Below, piece after piece: positions 45,560 through 54,636 of a DNA stretch of 64,000 nt. How positions within the stretch are numbered: the first letter of the stretch is position 1; each line of letters begins with the position of its first letter. Below the pieces are notes generated by a model. That model was not told the origin of the DNA, did no database searches, and was given only the letters and a program-made list of their open reading frames with translations. Source of the stretch: Bin80 sp965209015 (lineage in GTDB: Bacteria; Bacteroidota; Rhodothermia; Rhodothermales; Bin80); NCBI GenBank assembly GCA_965209015.1, contig OZ242367.1:558001-622000 (forward strand), read 5' to 3'. The position numbers and the translations under genes were made by a program.

Positions 45560-48037
45560 ATGAAATTATCTCGCAGCGTATTTGTCATATTGTTTGCATT
45601 CACCTTGATCTCGGGGTGCTCATCCTCACGTCAGTCTGTATCACCTGTGGCAGATGAACCGGCTGAGTCTTCGGACGAAAAAGAAGATGATTCAAAAAAA
45701 TATGCGGATGTCATCACCGAGGATACAGAGACAGATGAAGGTCTTTTTAAGGTACACCAGATCAATGAAAAGCTATTCTTCGAAATTCCTGACTCACTTC
45801 TGGATGTAGAAATGCTTCTCGTTTCACGCATGGCCGCCACGATGAATAACATGGGATATGGGGGCATGAAGACAAGCACACAGGTACTGCGCTGGCAAAA
45901 ACAATCCGAGAAGATCCTACTGCGCATTGTATCCTACGAGAATGTTGCGGACGAAGATCAACCCATTTACACTGCGGTACGCAACTCTAACTTTGAGCCT
46001 ATCTTGCGTTCATTTGAGATAGAGACACTGAATACGGATTCTACCGCCAGTGTGATTGATGTGACCAGTTTATTCTCCACTGATGTACCATCGCTTGGAC
46101 TGCCTTCATTTCGCCGAGAACAGTACCGCGTACGACGTCTTGATACAGACCGGACCTACATTGAGTCGGCAAAGAGTTATCCTTTGAATATAGAGATTCG
46201 ACACGTTCTGAGTTACGATGCAGCAGAGCCCCCATCAAACTCTGCCGCCGGAACGATTTCAGTTGAAATGAACCAATCCATGATTTTACTGCCCGAAGAT
46301 CCTATGCAGCCAAGGCTCTGTGACCAACGGGTAGGTTTTTTCAGTGTGACGATGACGGACTATAGTCGGGATGCTCAGAAGGCTGAAGAAAGATGTTACA
46401 TTACTCGTTGGCGACTTGAACCCAAAGACCCCGAAGCATATGCACGCGGGGAGCTGAGCGAGCCGGTCAAGCCAATCGTCTACTACATTGATCCAGCCAC
46501 GCCAATGAAATGGAGGCCGTACTTGAAGCAGGGAGTGGAAGACTGGAACCAGGCATTTGAGGAGGCAGGGTTCAAGAACGCCATCATGGCAAAAGACCCA
46601 CCCACCGAAGAAGAAGATCCAGAATTTAGTCCCGAAGATATACGCTATTCGGTCATTCGATACTTCTCTTCCAACATACAGAATGCATTTGGTCCACACG
46701 TTCATGACCCTCGTACTGGAGAAATATTGGAGAGCGATATTGGGTGGTACCACAACGTGATGAACCTACTTCGTAACTGGTTCTTTGTACAGACCGCTGC
46801 TGTTAATCCAGATGCACGTTCCGTTAAGTTCAGAGATGAAGTGATGGGAAGGCTCATTCGCTTTGTTTCTGCCCATGAAGTTGGACATACCATCGGATTA
46901 CCCCATAATTGGGGATCAAGCTTTGCCTACCCTGTTGATTCCCTTCGATCATCTGCATTCACAGACATCTATGGCACCGCTCCATCCATCATGGATTACG
47001 CTCGGTTCAACTATGTTGCACAACCAGGTGATGGGGTGACAAATTTTATGCCTGATGTGGGGATCTATGATAAATGGTCAGTGCAGTGGGGGTATTCAGT
47101 CCTTCCAGGTGCACAATCATCAGATGAGGAACGCGAGACCCTGAATGCATGGGTGATTGAGCGCGCAGATAACCCTCTCTATTTCTACGGACGTCAAGGA
47201 CCGCGTGTGGATCCGAGATCACAGAATGAAGATTTGGGAGACAATGCGATCAAGGCCAGTAACTATGGCATTGCAAATTTGAAGGTGATTCTGGATGAAT
47301 TGATCAACTGGACTGCAGAGGATGCAAAGGACTATGGGGATCTGAATGAGTTGTATGGTCAGATTGCAACCCAATGGAACCGATATATTGGCCATGTTGC
47401 CGCGAACGTAGGTGGGCATTATGAAAATTTCAAAACGTACGATCAGGAAGGCATAGTGTATAGTCCAGTGCCATCTGATGTTCAGCGTGATGCTATGGAA
47501 TGGCTTTCTAGAGAAGCGTTTGCATCTCCGAACTGGATCCTGAACAATGAGATCCTGCGCCGTATTGAGGGAGTGGGTGCAATGGATCGTATCCGTCGTT
47601 ATCAGGTAGGTGCTGTCAATACCCTTCTGAACCCGATACGGATAGGACGTCTCATGGAGACCGAGGCACTTGCTCAAGAGGAAGAAGTGTACACATTTTC
47701 AGATCTATTAAGCGATTTACGTGATGGAATCTGGACGGAACTACCCAGAGCCACGACGATTGGCCCATTCCGCCGTAATTTACAGAGAGGACATGTTGAG
47801 CGACTTGAATATTTAATGACTGAGGAAGCTCCCTCGGTTCCATCCTTCTATGTCAGCTTTGGTATGGCACCAGTTGATGTGAGCCAGTCAGATATCCGAC
47901 CATATGTGCGAGGGGAGCTCAAATCATTAAAGACTGCTGTTGATCGAGCTGCCAGACGAACCGCTGATCGTATGACGCGGTTGCATTTGGAAGACATCAG
48001 CGTACGAATTGAAGATATTTTGGATGGCGAAGACTAG
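45560..48037 (+). CDS. Lipoprotein zinc metalloprotease (metzincin-like, DUF5117/DUF4953 type)
   Basis: The 825-residue protein begins with a lipoprotein signal (MKLSRSVFVILFAFTLISGC), so it is probably anchored in the envelope. The zinc site is SAHEVGHTIGLPHNWGSS near residue 438, the extended HExxHxxGxxH metzincin motif. The Met-turn SIMDYARFNY lies near residue 477. The N-terminal third and the C-terminal part match the layout of large Bacteroidota zinc-dependent metalloproteases of unknown substrate. An Asp/Glu-rich linker follows the lipobox. The gene is monocistronic and divergent from katG. Confidence 0.88.
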   Translation: MKLSRSVFVILFAFTLISGCSSSRQSVSPVADEPAESSDEKEDDSKKYADVITEDTETDEGLFKVHQINEKLFFEIPDSLLDVEMLLVSRMAATMNNMGYGGMKTSTQVLRWQKQSEKILLRIVSYENVADEDQPIYTAVRNSNFEPILRSFEIETLNTDSTASVIDVTSLFSTDVPSLGLPSFRREQYRVRRLDTDRTYIESAKSYPLNIEIRHVLSYDAAEPPSNSAAGTISVEMNQSMILLPEDPMQPRLCDQRVGFFSVTMTDYSRDAQKAEERCYITRWRLEPKDPEAYARGELSEPVKPIVYYIDPATPMKWRPYLKQGVEDWNQAFEEAGFKNAIMAKDPPTEEEDPEFSPEDIRYSVIRYFSSNIQNAFGPHVHDPRTGEILESDIGWYHNVMNLLRNWFFVQTAAVNPDARSVKFRDEVMGRLIRFVSAHEVGHTIGLPHNWGSSFAYPVDSLRSSAFTDIYGTAPSIMDYARFNYVAQPGDGVTNFMPDVGIYDKWSVQWGYSVLPGAQSSDEERETLNAWVIERADNPLYFYGRQGPRVDPRSQNEDLGDNAIKASNYGIANLKVILDELINWTAEDAKDYGDLNELYGQIATQWNRYIGHVAANVGGHYENFKTYDQEGIVYSPVPSDVQRDAMEWLSREAFASPNWILNNEILRRIEGVGAMDRIRRYQVGAVNTLLNPIRIGRLMETEALAQEEEVYTFSDLLSDLRDGIWTELPRATTIGPFRRNLQRGHVERLEYLMTEEAPSVPSFYVSFGMAPVDVSQSDIRPYVRGELKSLKTAVDRAARRTADRMTRLHLEDISVRIEDILDGED

Positions 48038-48193
48038 TTGACTTGGTGGTATATCTGGGTTGGGCATACGGTTCAGTGACCTGATGCATCATCAGTGTCT
48101 CCGTAGTCCAATATTTTCCATTCATCATCCCTTAACATTCACCTCAACTTGATTTAGGCTAAAACTGGTGGATTGAGACGGGGTTCTACAGGA

Positions 48194-48514
48194 TTACATC
48201 TGACGGGAGAGCCGTAGGGTGTCAATTTGGTAATTTGGGGCAAAGGTTACTATTGAGTTGGTGACATCTTTTACTTTCCCGACCTGTAATGAAACAAATC
48301 TACCGTTATGACTGATGCGGAATCCCTTTTCCCGAAAAGTAAGCCGAATGTAATCTATTGCTTTGGCCAGATCTGGAGCGTTGAAGAATTCAACCCAATT
48401 TACGGACAGATATTCATCTCTATCTTCCCGAAGTTCAAACGCGGAGGCAAGTGGCAATCCATCCTCCCCAAGAGATGAAGGCCTGCAGTATCTGGAAATT
48501 ATAGTGTTCATCAT
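48194..48514 (-). CDS. Hypothetical protein, second gene of a two-gene unit
   Basis: The 106-residue protein starts MMNTIISRYCRPSSLGEDG and contains EYLSVNWVEFF and GFRISHNGRFVSLQVG. I recall proteins with the opening ISRYCRPS and SVNW as a family of unknown function found next to the partner encoded just upstream, but I cannot name it. No signal peptide or membrane segment is present. The start lies about 20 bases after the stop of the broken partner gene (48536), so they were probably co-transcribed. The protein may be shortened at its C-terminus. Confidence 0.5.
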   Translation of the reverse strand: MMNTIISRYCRPSSLGEDGLPLASAFELREDRDEYLSVNWVEFFNAPDLAKAIDYIRLTFREKGFRISHNGRFVSLQVGKVKDVTNSIVTFAPNYQIDTLRLSRQM

Positions 48515-48535
48515 TTATTTCAATATCCGACATGC

Positions 48536-49109
48536 TCAGCAGCTGCAATGATCAATAAAACTATGAATTGACCGCAATGCGTGATCCTTTGTACCTGAAT
48601 CTTGGACGGTTTTTCGGCTACTTTGGCTACCCATTGTTCCGGCAAAGCGGGTACTACCATCAGGTAGGAATTTCAACACAGCGGATGCTTTTCGGGAATG
48701 CCATTCAGCTTGCAAGAATCCATTCGGACTAATTCCGATTTGTGGATGAGGTAATGAGTGGCCTCTGTCAATAAAAAGGGGCTAATTCTTTGAGTGACAT
48801 AAATTCCATAGCAGGATCATCTGGATCGTCATCCTGAGTGATTTCGTGAAGGTACCTAAGCCGATTTGCAATTTTGTGGAGATTCACTTGATCAAGAGCC
48901 GGAAATATGTCTTCATAATCGGTTACCTCTTCAATTGGAGTACCCAGATCAGTGTCCCTTTTAAGGATGTCCTCAACAGTCGTTGGCTTCAAATTGAAGA
49001 TTTCCAACGAGAGTTTCTCCCTCAACCTATCAAAGTAAAGTATGACAATCAAACGCAGCATTGGAATAGAAACACTTTTCAAGGGTAGGGAATGGTGGCT
49101 GATGATCAT
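48536..49109 (-). pseudogene. Hypothetical protein, first gene of a two-gene unit, broken by one base
   Basis: The frame from 49109 ends at 48768 with MEFMSLKELAPFY. If one T is removed from the run CCCCTTTTTATTG (sense strand, about 48772), reading continues as IDRGHSLPHPQIGISPNGFL, then QAEWHSRKASAVLKFLPDGS, to a stop at 48536. The continuation has clear coding character, so the gene is a single-base frameshift mutant or contains a homopolymer error. The first 16 residues may not be part of the protein; MLRLIVILYFDRL is another plausible start. The function is unknown. Confidence 0.6.
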
Positions 49110-49434
49110 TCACTTTATCACTCGCAGCAACCGAAACCTCTGATATCTCGTGGATATTAAGAGACCAAAATGCATGATAATCGAGCCTCTTTCAAAATTC
49201 TTTATTTTCACCTTTTGTTCCCGCTGAATTGCGGCTGAAGCTGGTTCAATTTCGTCGGATTACGCGAATCATTGGTATGGGTTCGCCGTTTTGTGGAGTC
49301 GACCGGTGCTTTGCCTGCACGGAGGTCTCTGTTTGGTGAATTTCGTCCACGATCCGTGTAGATTTCACACCCCTCCCACGGCATCTGTGGTTCAGAGCGC
49401 CCAAATTCTGTTATGCAGGGGTTGGATGGCCGGT

Positions 49435-49938
49435 TTACTGCACCATCCGCAGCATTTGGTCCACCGTGAGTACCACCACACTGAACATCAAATGACAAAG
49501 GACTTTCTCGTGCCCACGGACTCGGATATTGCGTCCACCGAACTCATCTTTGAGCCGCCCAAAGGCCCGCTCCACGGTGGAACGCTCCCGGTAGCGAACC
49601 CGCTCCGCAGGAATGAATCCGGCCGTACGTTGCGCCTTTTGCTCGCGACGATCCGCCGCTTTTTTCTTGCGCGGATTCGGATCAATGATCGGTACACGCC
49701 CCGAGGCGCTCCGATGTGCGACAATCTTCTTCGCGTCATAGGCGCTGTCCATGAGATCGTAACAGTTGTCCACCCGCTGCTGCGTCAAGTGCGCCAAGGG
49801 AAGCGCGGCCTGACTATCATGCAACGAGGCAGAGGTCACCAAACAGCTGATCGGCCCCCCTCCGTCCGCCGTATCCATGTGTAGCTTATAGCCCGTCCAT
49901 CGTTGCGTATGCCCCTTCGCGTTCCGCTTGCAGCCCAC
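49435..49938 (-). pseudogene. Transposase C-terminal remnant in IS copy 2
   Basis: These 167 codons match the C-terminal half of the copy-1 transposase, including TGYKLHMDTADGG, DLMDSAYDAKK and RSTVERAFGRLKDEFGG. The frame is cut off from its N-terminal part by the extra segment at 49939-50014 and by the internal deletion. Confidence 0.8.
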
Positions 49939-50061
49939 CCTTGATTAAAATTTATTTCTGGTAATCCTATGTTTTGGGTTGCGTATGCCCCTTCGCGTTC
50001 CGCTTGCAGCCCACCGTACAATCCTTCGGTAATACGTCCAACATCTCGCCTAACTCCATCT

Positions 50062-50361
50062 TCAACTGCTGCTCCAAGCGACGAGGCAGCTTGGGACGCT
50101 CCTCCCCCTTCTTCGGACGCCCCCGCTTGCGTGGCTTCCTCGGTGCGCAGGCGGGCGTCCCACCGAACGAAGCCGGGGACGAGGCAGATGATCCTCCACA
50201 CAGACCAACTCAAATAACAACAACAACTTCCTCAATCGTTTGGGCAACGCTCCATAGTTCTGCTCCACACATGGAAACAACTCCTGTTGGCAGGAAATAT
50301 AAAAACCGCGTATCTTCTTGGTAGGGGACATGGGATTCTCCGGGGTTTGTTGGATTTGCAA
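50062..50361 (-). pseudogene. Transposase N-terminal remnant in IS copy 2
   Basis: The frame reads MSPTKKIRGFYISCQQELFP after a short upstream extension and follows copy 1 for about 50 residues. It then jumps to RRRGRSVPSCLVAWSSS because of the 320-bp deletion. The first catalytic Asp region is lost, so the element is inactive. Confidence 0.75.
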
Positions 50362-50824
50362 TACTCCTAAAAATACAAAATTCGGAGATCCCTGTCCCTT
50401 CGTTTATGACCCAAAAAAACGATACCTCCCAGAGCAGATCAGCCCCTAACATTCTTAGTATCCAGATCCATCAATCAGCAAAATCTCTCAAAAAATCATC
50501 CAATTGAGAAATTTTGAAAGAGGCTCAATCGTATCCCCGATATTCTGCACTTAAGCTTTGTGGTAGGTCTATTAAACTCAATATCTTTGGCAGAAATTCG
50601 TTAGTCGGGAATGTGCATTCAAATTCACGGAAATGTTCTGAATTACTCATACCAAAAAGAGATATGTCAGATGCGTTTGTGTTATTTCTGGAATCATCAT
50701 TGGGAAAAATATATGTCATGGTTGAACAGTGCTATGGTGAAAAGTTGATTATTTTGGGAATTATATACCTAAGTACCCCACCTAGTTAGAGTTGCACTGC
50801 GAATCTTGCCAGTTCGATTTTTTT

Positions 50825-51019
50825 TCAAATCTTGACCTTGCGCGGTGGCGTTGACAGAATCACTTTAGCCAATTCCTCTGGTGTTGCAGGAATAGACCCT
50901 TGCAGGTTCATAATGTCGCGTTTGCGTGGTCTGCCACGAGGTTTGGTGCCTTTCTTGGTCTTGGATGTAGTCCGTTCCTGATCGGTCATTGGTCTTGCGG
51001 GTTGCTTGGATGTATGCAC
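50825..51019 (-). CDS. Small basic protein with AT-hook-like motif (transposon passenger)
   Basis: The 64-residue protein has a basic N-terminal half with KPRGRPRKRD, an AT-hook-like minor-groove binding motif. Its short C-terminal segment, GSIPATPEELAKVILSTPPR, resembles one in the small protein at 52334-52483. It could bind DNA or act as a small regulator. It lies just inside the left end of the transposon, downstream of the broken lipoprotein gene on the same strand. I know no characterised relative. Confidence 0.5.
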   Translation of the reverse strand: MHTSKQPARPMTDQERTTSKTKKGTKPRGRPRKRDIMNLQGSIPATPEELAKVILSTPPRKVKI

Positions 51020-51028
51020 AGATTCGCT

Positions 51029-51539
51029 CTAATAATGTTCCAACGCATCCATAACCGCATCATAGTCTTCAAGGTCTACATCCTTGATCATTTCGGTCGA
51101 GGGTGGATAAATAATCACAAATCGAAGATTTGTGCCGTGCAATAGATCAACGACAGATTCACCGGAAAGACGATCAACGGTTACCTCTATCAGTCCAGTT
51201 TCAAAGCTGAATTCAATTCCAAGAGTAGGGAAAATTGCCCAAAAATCGCTACCGCCCCAGTCCAATTACAGCACCATTTACAGCGACTTCAGTTGTAATT
51301 TCTGACACTCGGTAAACTGCTTCTTCCCACAGTATTCGTCCCGTTATAGTACTTCTGTAAGGACTGTAATCTGATTTGTCAATCTGAATCGTAAGTGCCG
51401 TTACATTGGCATTGCCAACATCTCCTTTAGGTCCTGCTGGACCTTGTTGACCTTGCGGCCCCGCCGGTCCGACTGGGCCTACTGGACCCTCGCAAGAAAG
51501 AGTTGCCAAAGCAAATAAAATCGGAATTAAAAAGCGCAT
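51029..51539 (-). pseudogene. Collagen-like lipoprotein, split by a frameshift (transposon passenger)
   Basis: The start MRFLIPILFALATLSCEG at 51539 is a lipoprotein-type signal. Gly-X-Y repeats follow (GPVGPVGPAGPQGQQGPAGP), then a domain of about 60 residues. The frame stops at 51249 after NGAVIGLGR. In another frame the sequence carries on as DWGGSDFWAIFPTLGIEFSF and stops at 51029. Collagen-like lipoproteins of this layout usually continue with such a domain, so one gene of about 170 codons was broken near 51260. The ORF starts at 51596, but the signal peptide shows that 51539 is the real start. Confidence 0.65.
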
Positions 51540-51571
51540 TTTATGTTGTGGATTGGTTGTTAAAGTAATGA

Positions 51572-52042
51572 TCAAACTGCATCTGATGACTGCCATTCTC
51601 CATCTTCCATAACGACAAATGTAATGGACGTGTTTGTTGCTTCGAGCACCTTCATTCTCAAACCACGAAACATCACATATTCGGATTCAGCAAGATCATA
51701 TTCAAGAGCGATAGAATAAGCCGGTCGTATATAAATGTCTTTGTCTACATTTCCCGTTGTGTATTCACGATAACTTAACTTGATAACAGAACCAGATCTG
51801 CCGGTATATGTGAGGGTAGTTCTAAAAATGGTTGCGTTTGCCGTGTTTACGTTTTCTCCTTGAACAACGTAATTAGTGATTCTATCAACCGAGACCATTT
51901 CAGTACCGATTGCAGATTGAATGGTATCGGCAGTTACGTAACTTTTATGAGTATTAAACAGACGGAAAACAGGTGTACTGCAATTCGTGATGAAGGACAA
52001 AAAACATAGCAGGACCAATGCGAAAAAGAGATGCTTAATCAT
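51572..52042 (-). CDS. Putative lipoprotein (transposon passenger)
   Basis: From the ATG at 52042 the protein has about 156 residues. It starts MIKHLFFALVLLCFLSFITN and has a Cys at residue 21, a lipoprotein-type signal. The rest is predicted soluble with alternating hydrophobic residues (RITNYVVQGENVNTANATIF, TLTYTGRSGSVIKLSYREYT), suggesting a beta-rich periplasmic or surface domain. An in-frame ATG at 52141 adds 33 residues before the signal peptide and is unlikely. Its 3' end lies about 30 bases before the collagen-like gene, so the two are probably one operon. The function is unknown. Confidence 0.6.
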   Translation of the reverse strand: MIKHLFFALVLLCFLSFITNCSTPVFRLFNTHKSYVTADTIQSAIGTEMVSVDRITNYVVQGENVNTANATIFRTTLTYTGRSGSVIKLSYREYTTGNVDKDIYIRPAYSIALEYDLAESEYVMFRGLRMKVLEATNTSITFVVMEDGEWQSSDAV

Positions 52043-52333
52043 GGCAAAGATGCATTGTTTGGTGGATTTTGGTTTCGCCCGAACAGGTGTCGGGCTGTAC
52101 ATCATGCCCAAGAAATTCCGCACCTGGATAGGTGCAGTCAAGAGATGTCTTGCCTATTTACCAGCGCAGGTAGCGAGCCCGCACTTGTTGATGGCTATTT
52201 TATTCGACAAGCAACCCGACGTGTCGGATACTTGGGCATTGATGCACGGGCAATATAGCAAACAATTTCAACTTGGCCAATTAAACAAGTTTGAATTATA
52301 TTAGTACTATTTAGTAACCTTCTAACCTGACCA

Positions 52334-52483
52334 ATGAGAAGATGGATGAGAACCACAACAGGCTTTGTTCAATGTCGTTTGCCAGACGACATTACACAGA
52401 TTCAGCGATCAATACCACCTACAGCTGAACAAATCACCAAAGCGATACTGAAAGTGCCACTTAGTGCGATCAAGGCACAGTGA
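52334..52483 (+). CDS. Possible 49-residue small protein (transposon passenger)
   Basis: The frame MRRWMRTTTGFVQCRLPDDI continues with RSIPPTAEQITKAILKVPLS and ends at TGA 52483. Its second half parallels the C-terminal segment of the protein at 50825-51019 (SIPATPEELAKVILSTPP). Two small genes with the same motif inside one transposon suggest a real family. There is no clear ribosome-binding site. Confidence 0.4.
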   Translation: MRRWMRTTTGFVQCRLPDDITQIQRSIPPTAEQITKAILKVPLSAIKAQ

Positions 52484-52574
52484 TTGCTTGTACATAGATT
52501 AGACAACATCTCTGGTCGCAGTGTATCCTGTAACAGGAATGGTGTCTAGTTTTGACATACGATTTCTAATTATT

Positions 52575-53132
52575 ATGGATAAAAACATGGATTGGGCTTT
52601 ATTGATAATAGCTATTCTAGGTTTGGGTGTCACTTATTATGCTTTACGAAGGGAAATCCGTCGTGATCGGGAGAAAGAACTAAAAAAAGATTCAGAATGG
52701 AAAGGTGCTGTTGATACAGACAGAAACTTTTTCAAAGAATTTATGAAAGAGGTAAAGGATGACATACGGACAATCAACAATAACATTAACAAAATTTTAT
52801 TTCGCTCCGCATTTCAAGTATTCATTGAGGGAAAAAGTCCACTTGGCCTCACTGAACAAGGGAAAGAAGTATCAAAGGAGTTAAATGCAGTTACTTGGGC
52901 AAAAAAGGCTGCTGAAACCACAAAAGATGAAGTTAAGAATAAGGAAGCCTACAACATTCAAGAATTCAGTTTTGAGTACGCAAGTAAAGATGAGCATTAC
53001 GATACCGAAGAACTTCAGTTAATTCTTGACTATGCTTATTCCAATGGTATTCTCAAAGAAAACGTTCAGAGTGTATTTGGGATTGAGCTTAGGGACGAAC
53101 TATTGGACATAATGGGTTTGGAGGCTCCGTAA
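52575..53132 (+). CDS. Single-pass membrane protein of unknown function (transposon passenger)
   Basis: From the ATG at 52575 the protein has about 185 residues. It has one N-terminal membrane helix (MDWALLIIAILGLGVTYYAL), a long charged helix likely to form a coiled coil (about 27-75), and a compact C-terminal part. The latter contains SPLGLTEQGKEVSKEL, a pattern seen in winged-helix-like domains, and ends with LRDELLDIMGLEAP. It probably sits in the inner membrane with its C-terminus in the cytoplasm. The in-frame ATG at 52521 would add 18 residues. A small coiled-coil gene follows. Confidence 0.6.
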   Translation: MDKNMDWALLIIAILGLGVTYYALRREIRRDREKELKKDSEWKGAVDTDRNFFKEFMKEVKDDIRTINNNINKILFRSAFQVFIEGKSPLGLTEQGKEVSKELNAVTWAKKAAETTKDEVKNKEAYNIQEFSFEYASKDEHYDTEELQLILDYAYSNGILKENVQSVFGIELRDELLDIMGLEAP

Positions 53133-53155
53133 TTAGAAAAACAGAATACCATAAA

Positions 53156-53329
53156 ATGACCGAGGCTAACGAAAAACGCATTGTAAAGGCACTGGAGGAT
53201 CTGTGCAAACTCAAACAACAAGATGTTGAGCATCTAAAAGCAATTCGCCTACATCTTAAAGGAATTGAAGAGCAATTAAAGTTCATAGACAATCCAGCAT
53301 TGCAAAGTCGCCAGATGCGTCCAAGATGA
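53156..53329 (+). CDS. Small coiled-coil protein, 57 residues (transposon passenger)
   Basis: The frame MTEANEKRIVKALEDLCKLK continues QQDVEHLKAIRLHLKGIEEQ and ends RQMRPR. It is strongly helical, with a heptad-like pattern of Leu and Ile. It starts 23 bases after the membrane-protein gene and ends 13 bases before the convergent transposase gene. It may pair with the coiled coil of the protein upstream. No family is known to me. Confidence 0.5.
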   Translation: MTEANEKRIVKALEDLCKLKQQDVEHLKAIRLHLKGIEEQLKFIDNPALQSRQMRPR

Positions 53330-53341
53330 GCGTCCCGTGTC

Positions 53342-54322
53342 CTAAACTGCCATTGAGTTCAGCCCGTTCTTGCGTATAAGTCTCCGATACGGAAGCGACT
53401 TCCCCTCAAATCCTTTCGCAGCTTGCTCCATTTGCTCCACCGTATCATATCCGCGTACATTGTGTCTACCAACAAATTCATCTACGTAACGCTGTAGGTG
53501 CTTCGGTGACATTCGGTGATACGTCCCATAATAGCCCCGCTTGAGCAGCGCCCAAAACGATTCAATTCCGTTCGTATGGGCTTCTCCGTCCACATACTCC
53601 TTGACCGAGTGCTTAACGGTCTTGTGAGCGGCTCTCTTTAACGCCTGATACGCTCTTGCGTCATCGGTGTATACTTGTGCCTTTTCGTCAGAAGTGTCGT
53701 ATACGAAGCCTGTGAGCGTCTGAGCGGTCGTATCTTGAACGACCTGTGCTTGTAACTGCTTGGTGTTACGGTCTTTTGTGCCAACTACAGCCGTCTTGCC
53801 AACCGCTCCACGCCCCGCGTGAAGTTTCTTCGATTCGTGCTTGTTCTTCTCTTTCCCGCCTATGTAGGTCTCATCTACTTCTACTGGTCCCATAAATGGC
53901 GCAAGACTGGTATCGTACGTCTGTCGGATTCTATGTGCCAGATACCAGGCGGTTTTTTGAGTAACACCAAGATCGCGGTGCAACTTCATACTGGACACGC
54001 CTTTGATGCCAGTACTCATAATGTAAATGACAATCGCCCACACCTGGTATCCTAAGTTACTCCGTTGCATCACAGTTCCCACACGTACGCTGAACCGCTT
54101 GCGGCATTGCCGTTGCCTGCACCGATAAGGCATGGTAGGATGAGAAGCGCCAGTTTGCACGTTCTCTGACCCGCAGTGTGGGCAGCACGGTTTATTGCCC
54201 CAACGCTGTTTCGCAAACCACTTTTCAGCAGTTGCATCATTGGGAAACATCCTCATCAGCTTAACCCATGAGATGCCTTGACGGTAGGATTGTCCAGGTC
54301 CGGTTCTTACTTTATCACTCAT
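53342..54322 (-). CDS. IS1595-family (ISXO2-like) transposase
   Basis: The 326-residue protein has an N-terminal zinc ribbon (CCPHCGSENVQTG, then CRQRQCRKRF) and an ISXO2-type catalytic domain. Its hallmark is VEVDETYIGGKEKNKH, with a second Asp in VYTDDARAYQAL and later residues in EAHTNGIESFWALLKRG. The length is normal. The ends of the element and an 8-bp target duplication are intact, so it may be active or recently mobile. It reads inward from the right end of the transposon. Confidence 0.92.
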   Translation of the reverse strand: MSDKVRTGPGQSYRQGISWVKLMRMFPNDATAEKWFAKQRWGNKPCCPHCGSENVQTGASHPTMPYRCRQRQCRKRFSVRVGTVMQRSNLGYQVWAIVIYIMSTGIKGVSSMKLHRDLGVTQKTAWYLAHRIRQTYDTSLAPFMGPVEVDETYIGGKEKNKHESKKLHAGRGAVGKTAVVGTKDRNTKQLQAQVVQDTTAQTLTGFVYDTSDEKAQVYTDDARAYQALKRAAHKTVKHSVKEYVDGEAHTNGIESFWALLKRGYYGTYHRMSPKHLQRYVDEFVGRHNVRGYDTVEQMEQAAKGFEGKSLPYRRLIRKNGLNSMAV

Positions 54323-54636
54323 CGTATAGCACTTGTGTTTATGTAAGTGCTTATACGTGTTGGGGTACTAAAAGTTCCAAAAATGGCAACTTTCTCTAAC
54401 TAGGCGGGGTACTTAGGTATATAATTCCCATTATTTTCCCTCAATATCATTAGATTACTAACTCGTAAAACTGACACTTGATTTGATCCTAACGCTATAA
54501 ATAATATGAGTACTACGAGGTAAATGAGCCACTGAATACGATTGATGTGAGCCACCGAATCCGAACGTTGGGGGAACGTCCAGTCTAGATTGTTGTTATC
54601 CTGTAGTAGGAGATTATTCTAAAACCGAGCAAATCA

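Larger units (their letters stand above)
49183..50526 (-). mobile_element. Decayed second copy of the 1583-bp IS, with AATC target duplication
   Basis: The ends GAGCCTCTTTCAAAATTC and complement match copy 1 at 14643-16225, and AATC flanks both sides (49179-49182 and 50527-50530). Internally about 320 bp corresponding to copy-1 positions near 15517-15838 are missing. About 75 bp are added at 49939-50014, including a second copy of GCGTATGCCCCTTCGCGTTC. The element is 1344 bp and cannot encode a transposase, but its ends look intact. Confidence 0.85.
50756..54429. mobile_element. 3674-bp IS1595-type transposon with passenger genes
   Basis: The left end GGGAATTATATACCTAAG, extending through GTACCCC and CCTAGTTAGAG, is repeated inverted at the right end (54394-54429) with one mismatch in about 36 bases. 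The 8-bp direct repeat ATTATTTT flanks it exactly (50748-50755 and 54430-54437), the target-duplication length known for IS1595. The transposase at 53342-54322 is of the ISXO2/IS1595 type. Between the ends lie at least six further small genes, so this is a transposon with cargo, as known for some IS1595 subgroups. Confidence 0.9.
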
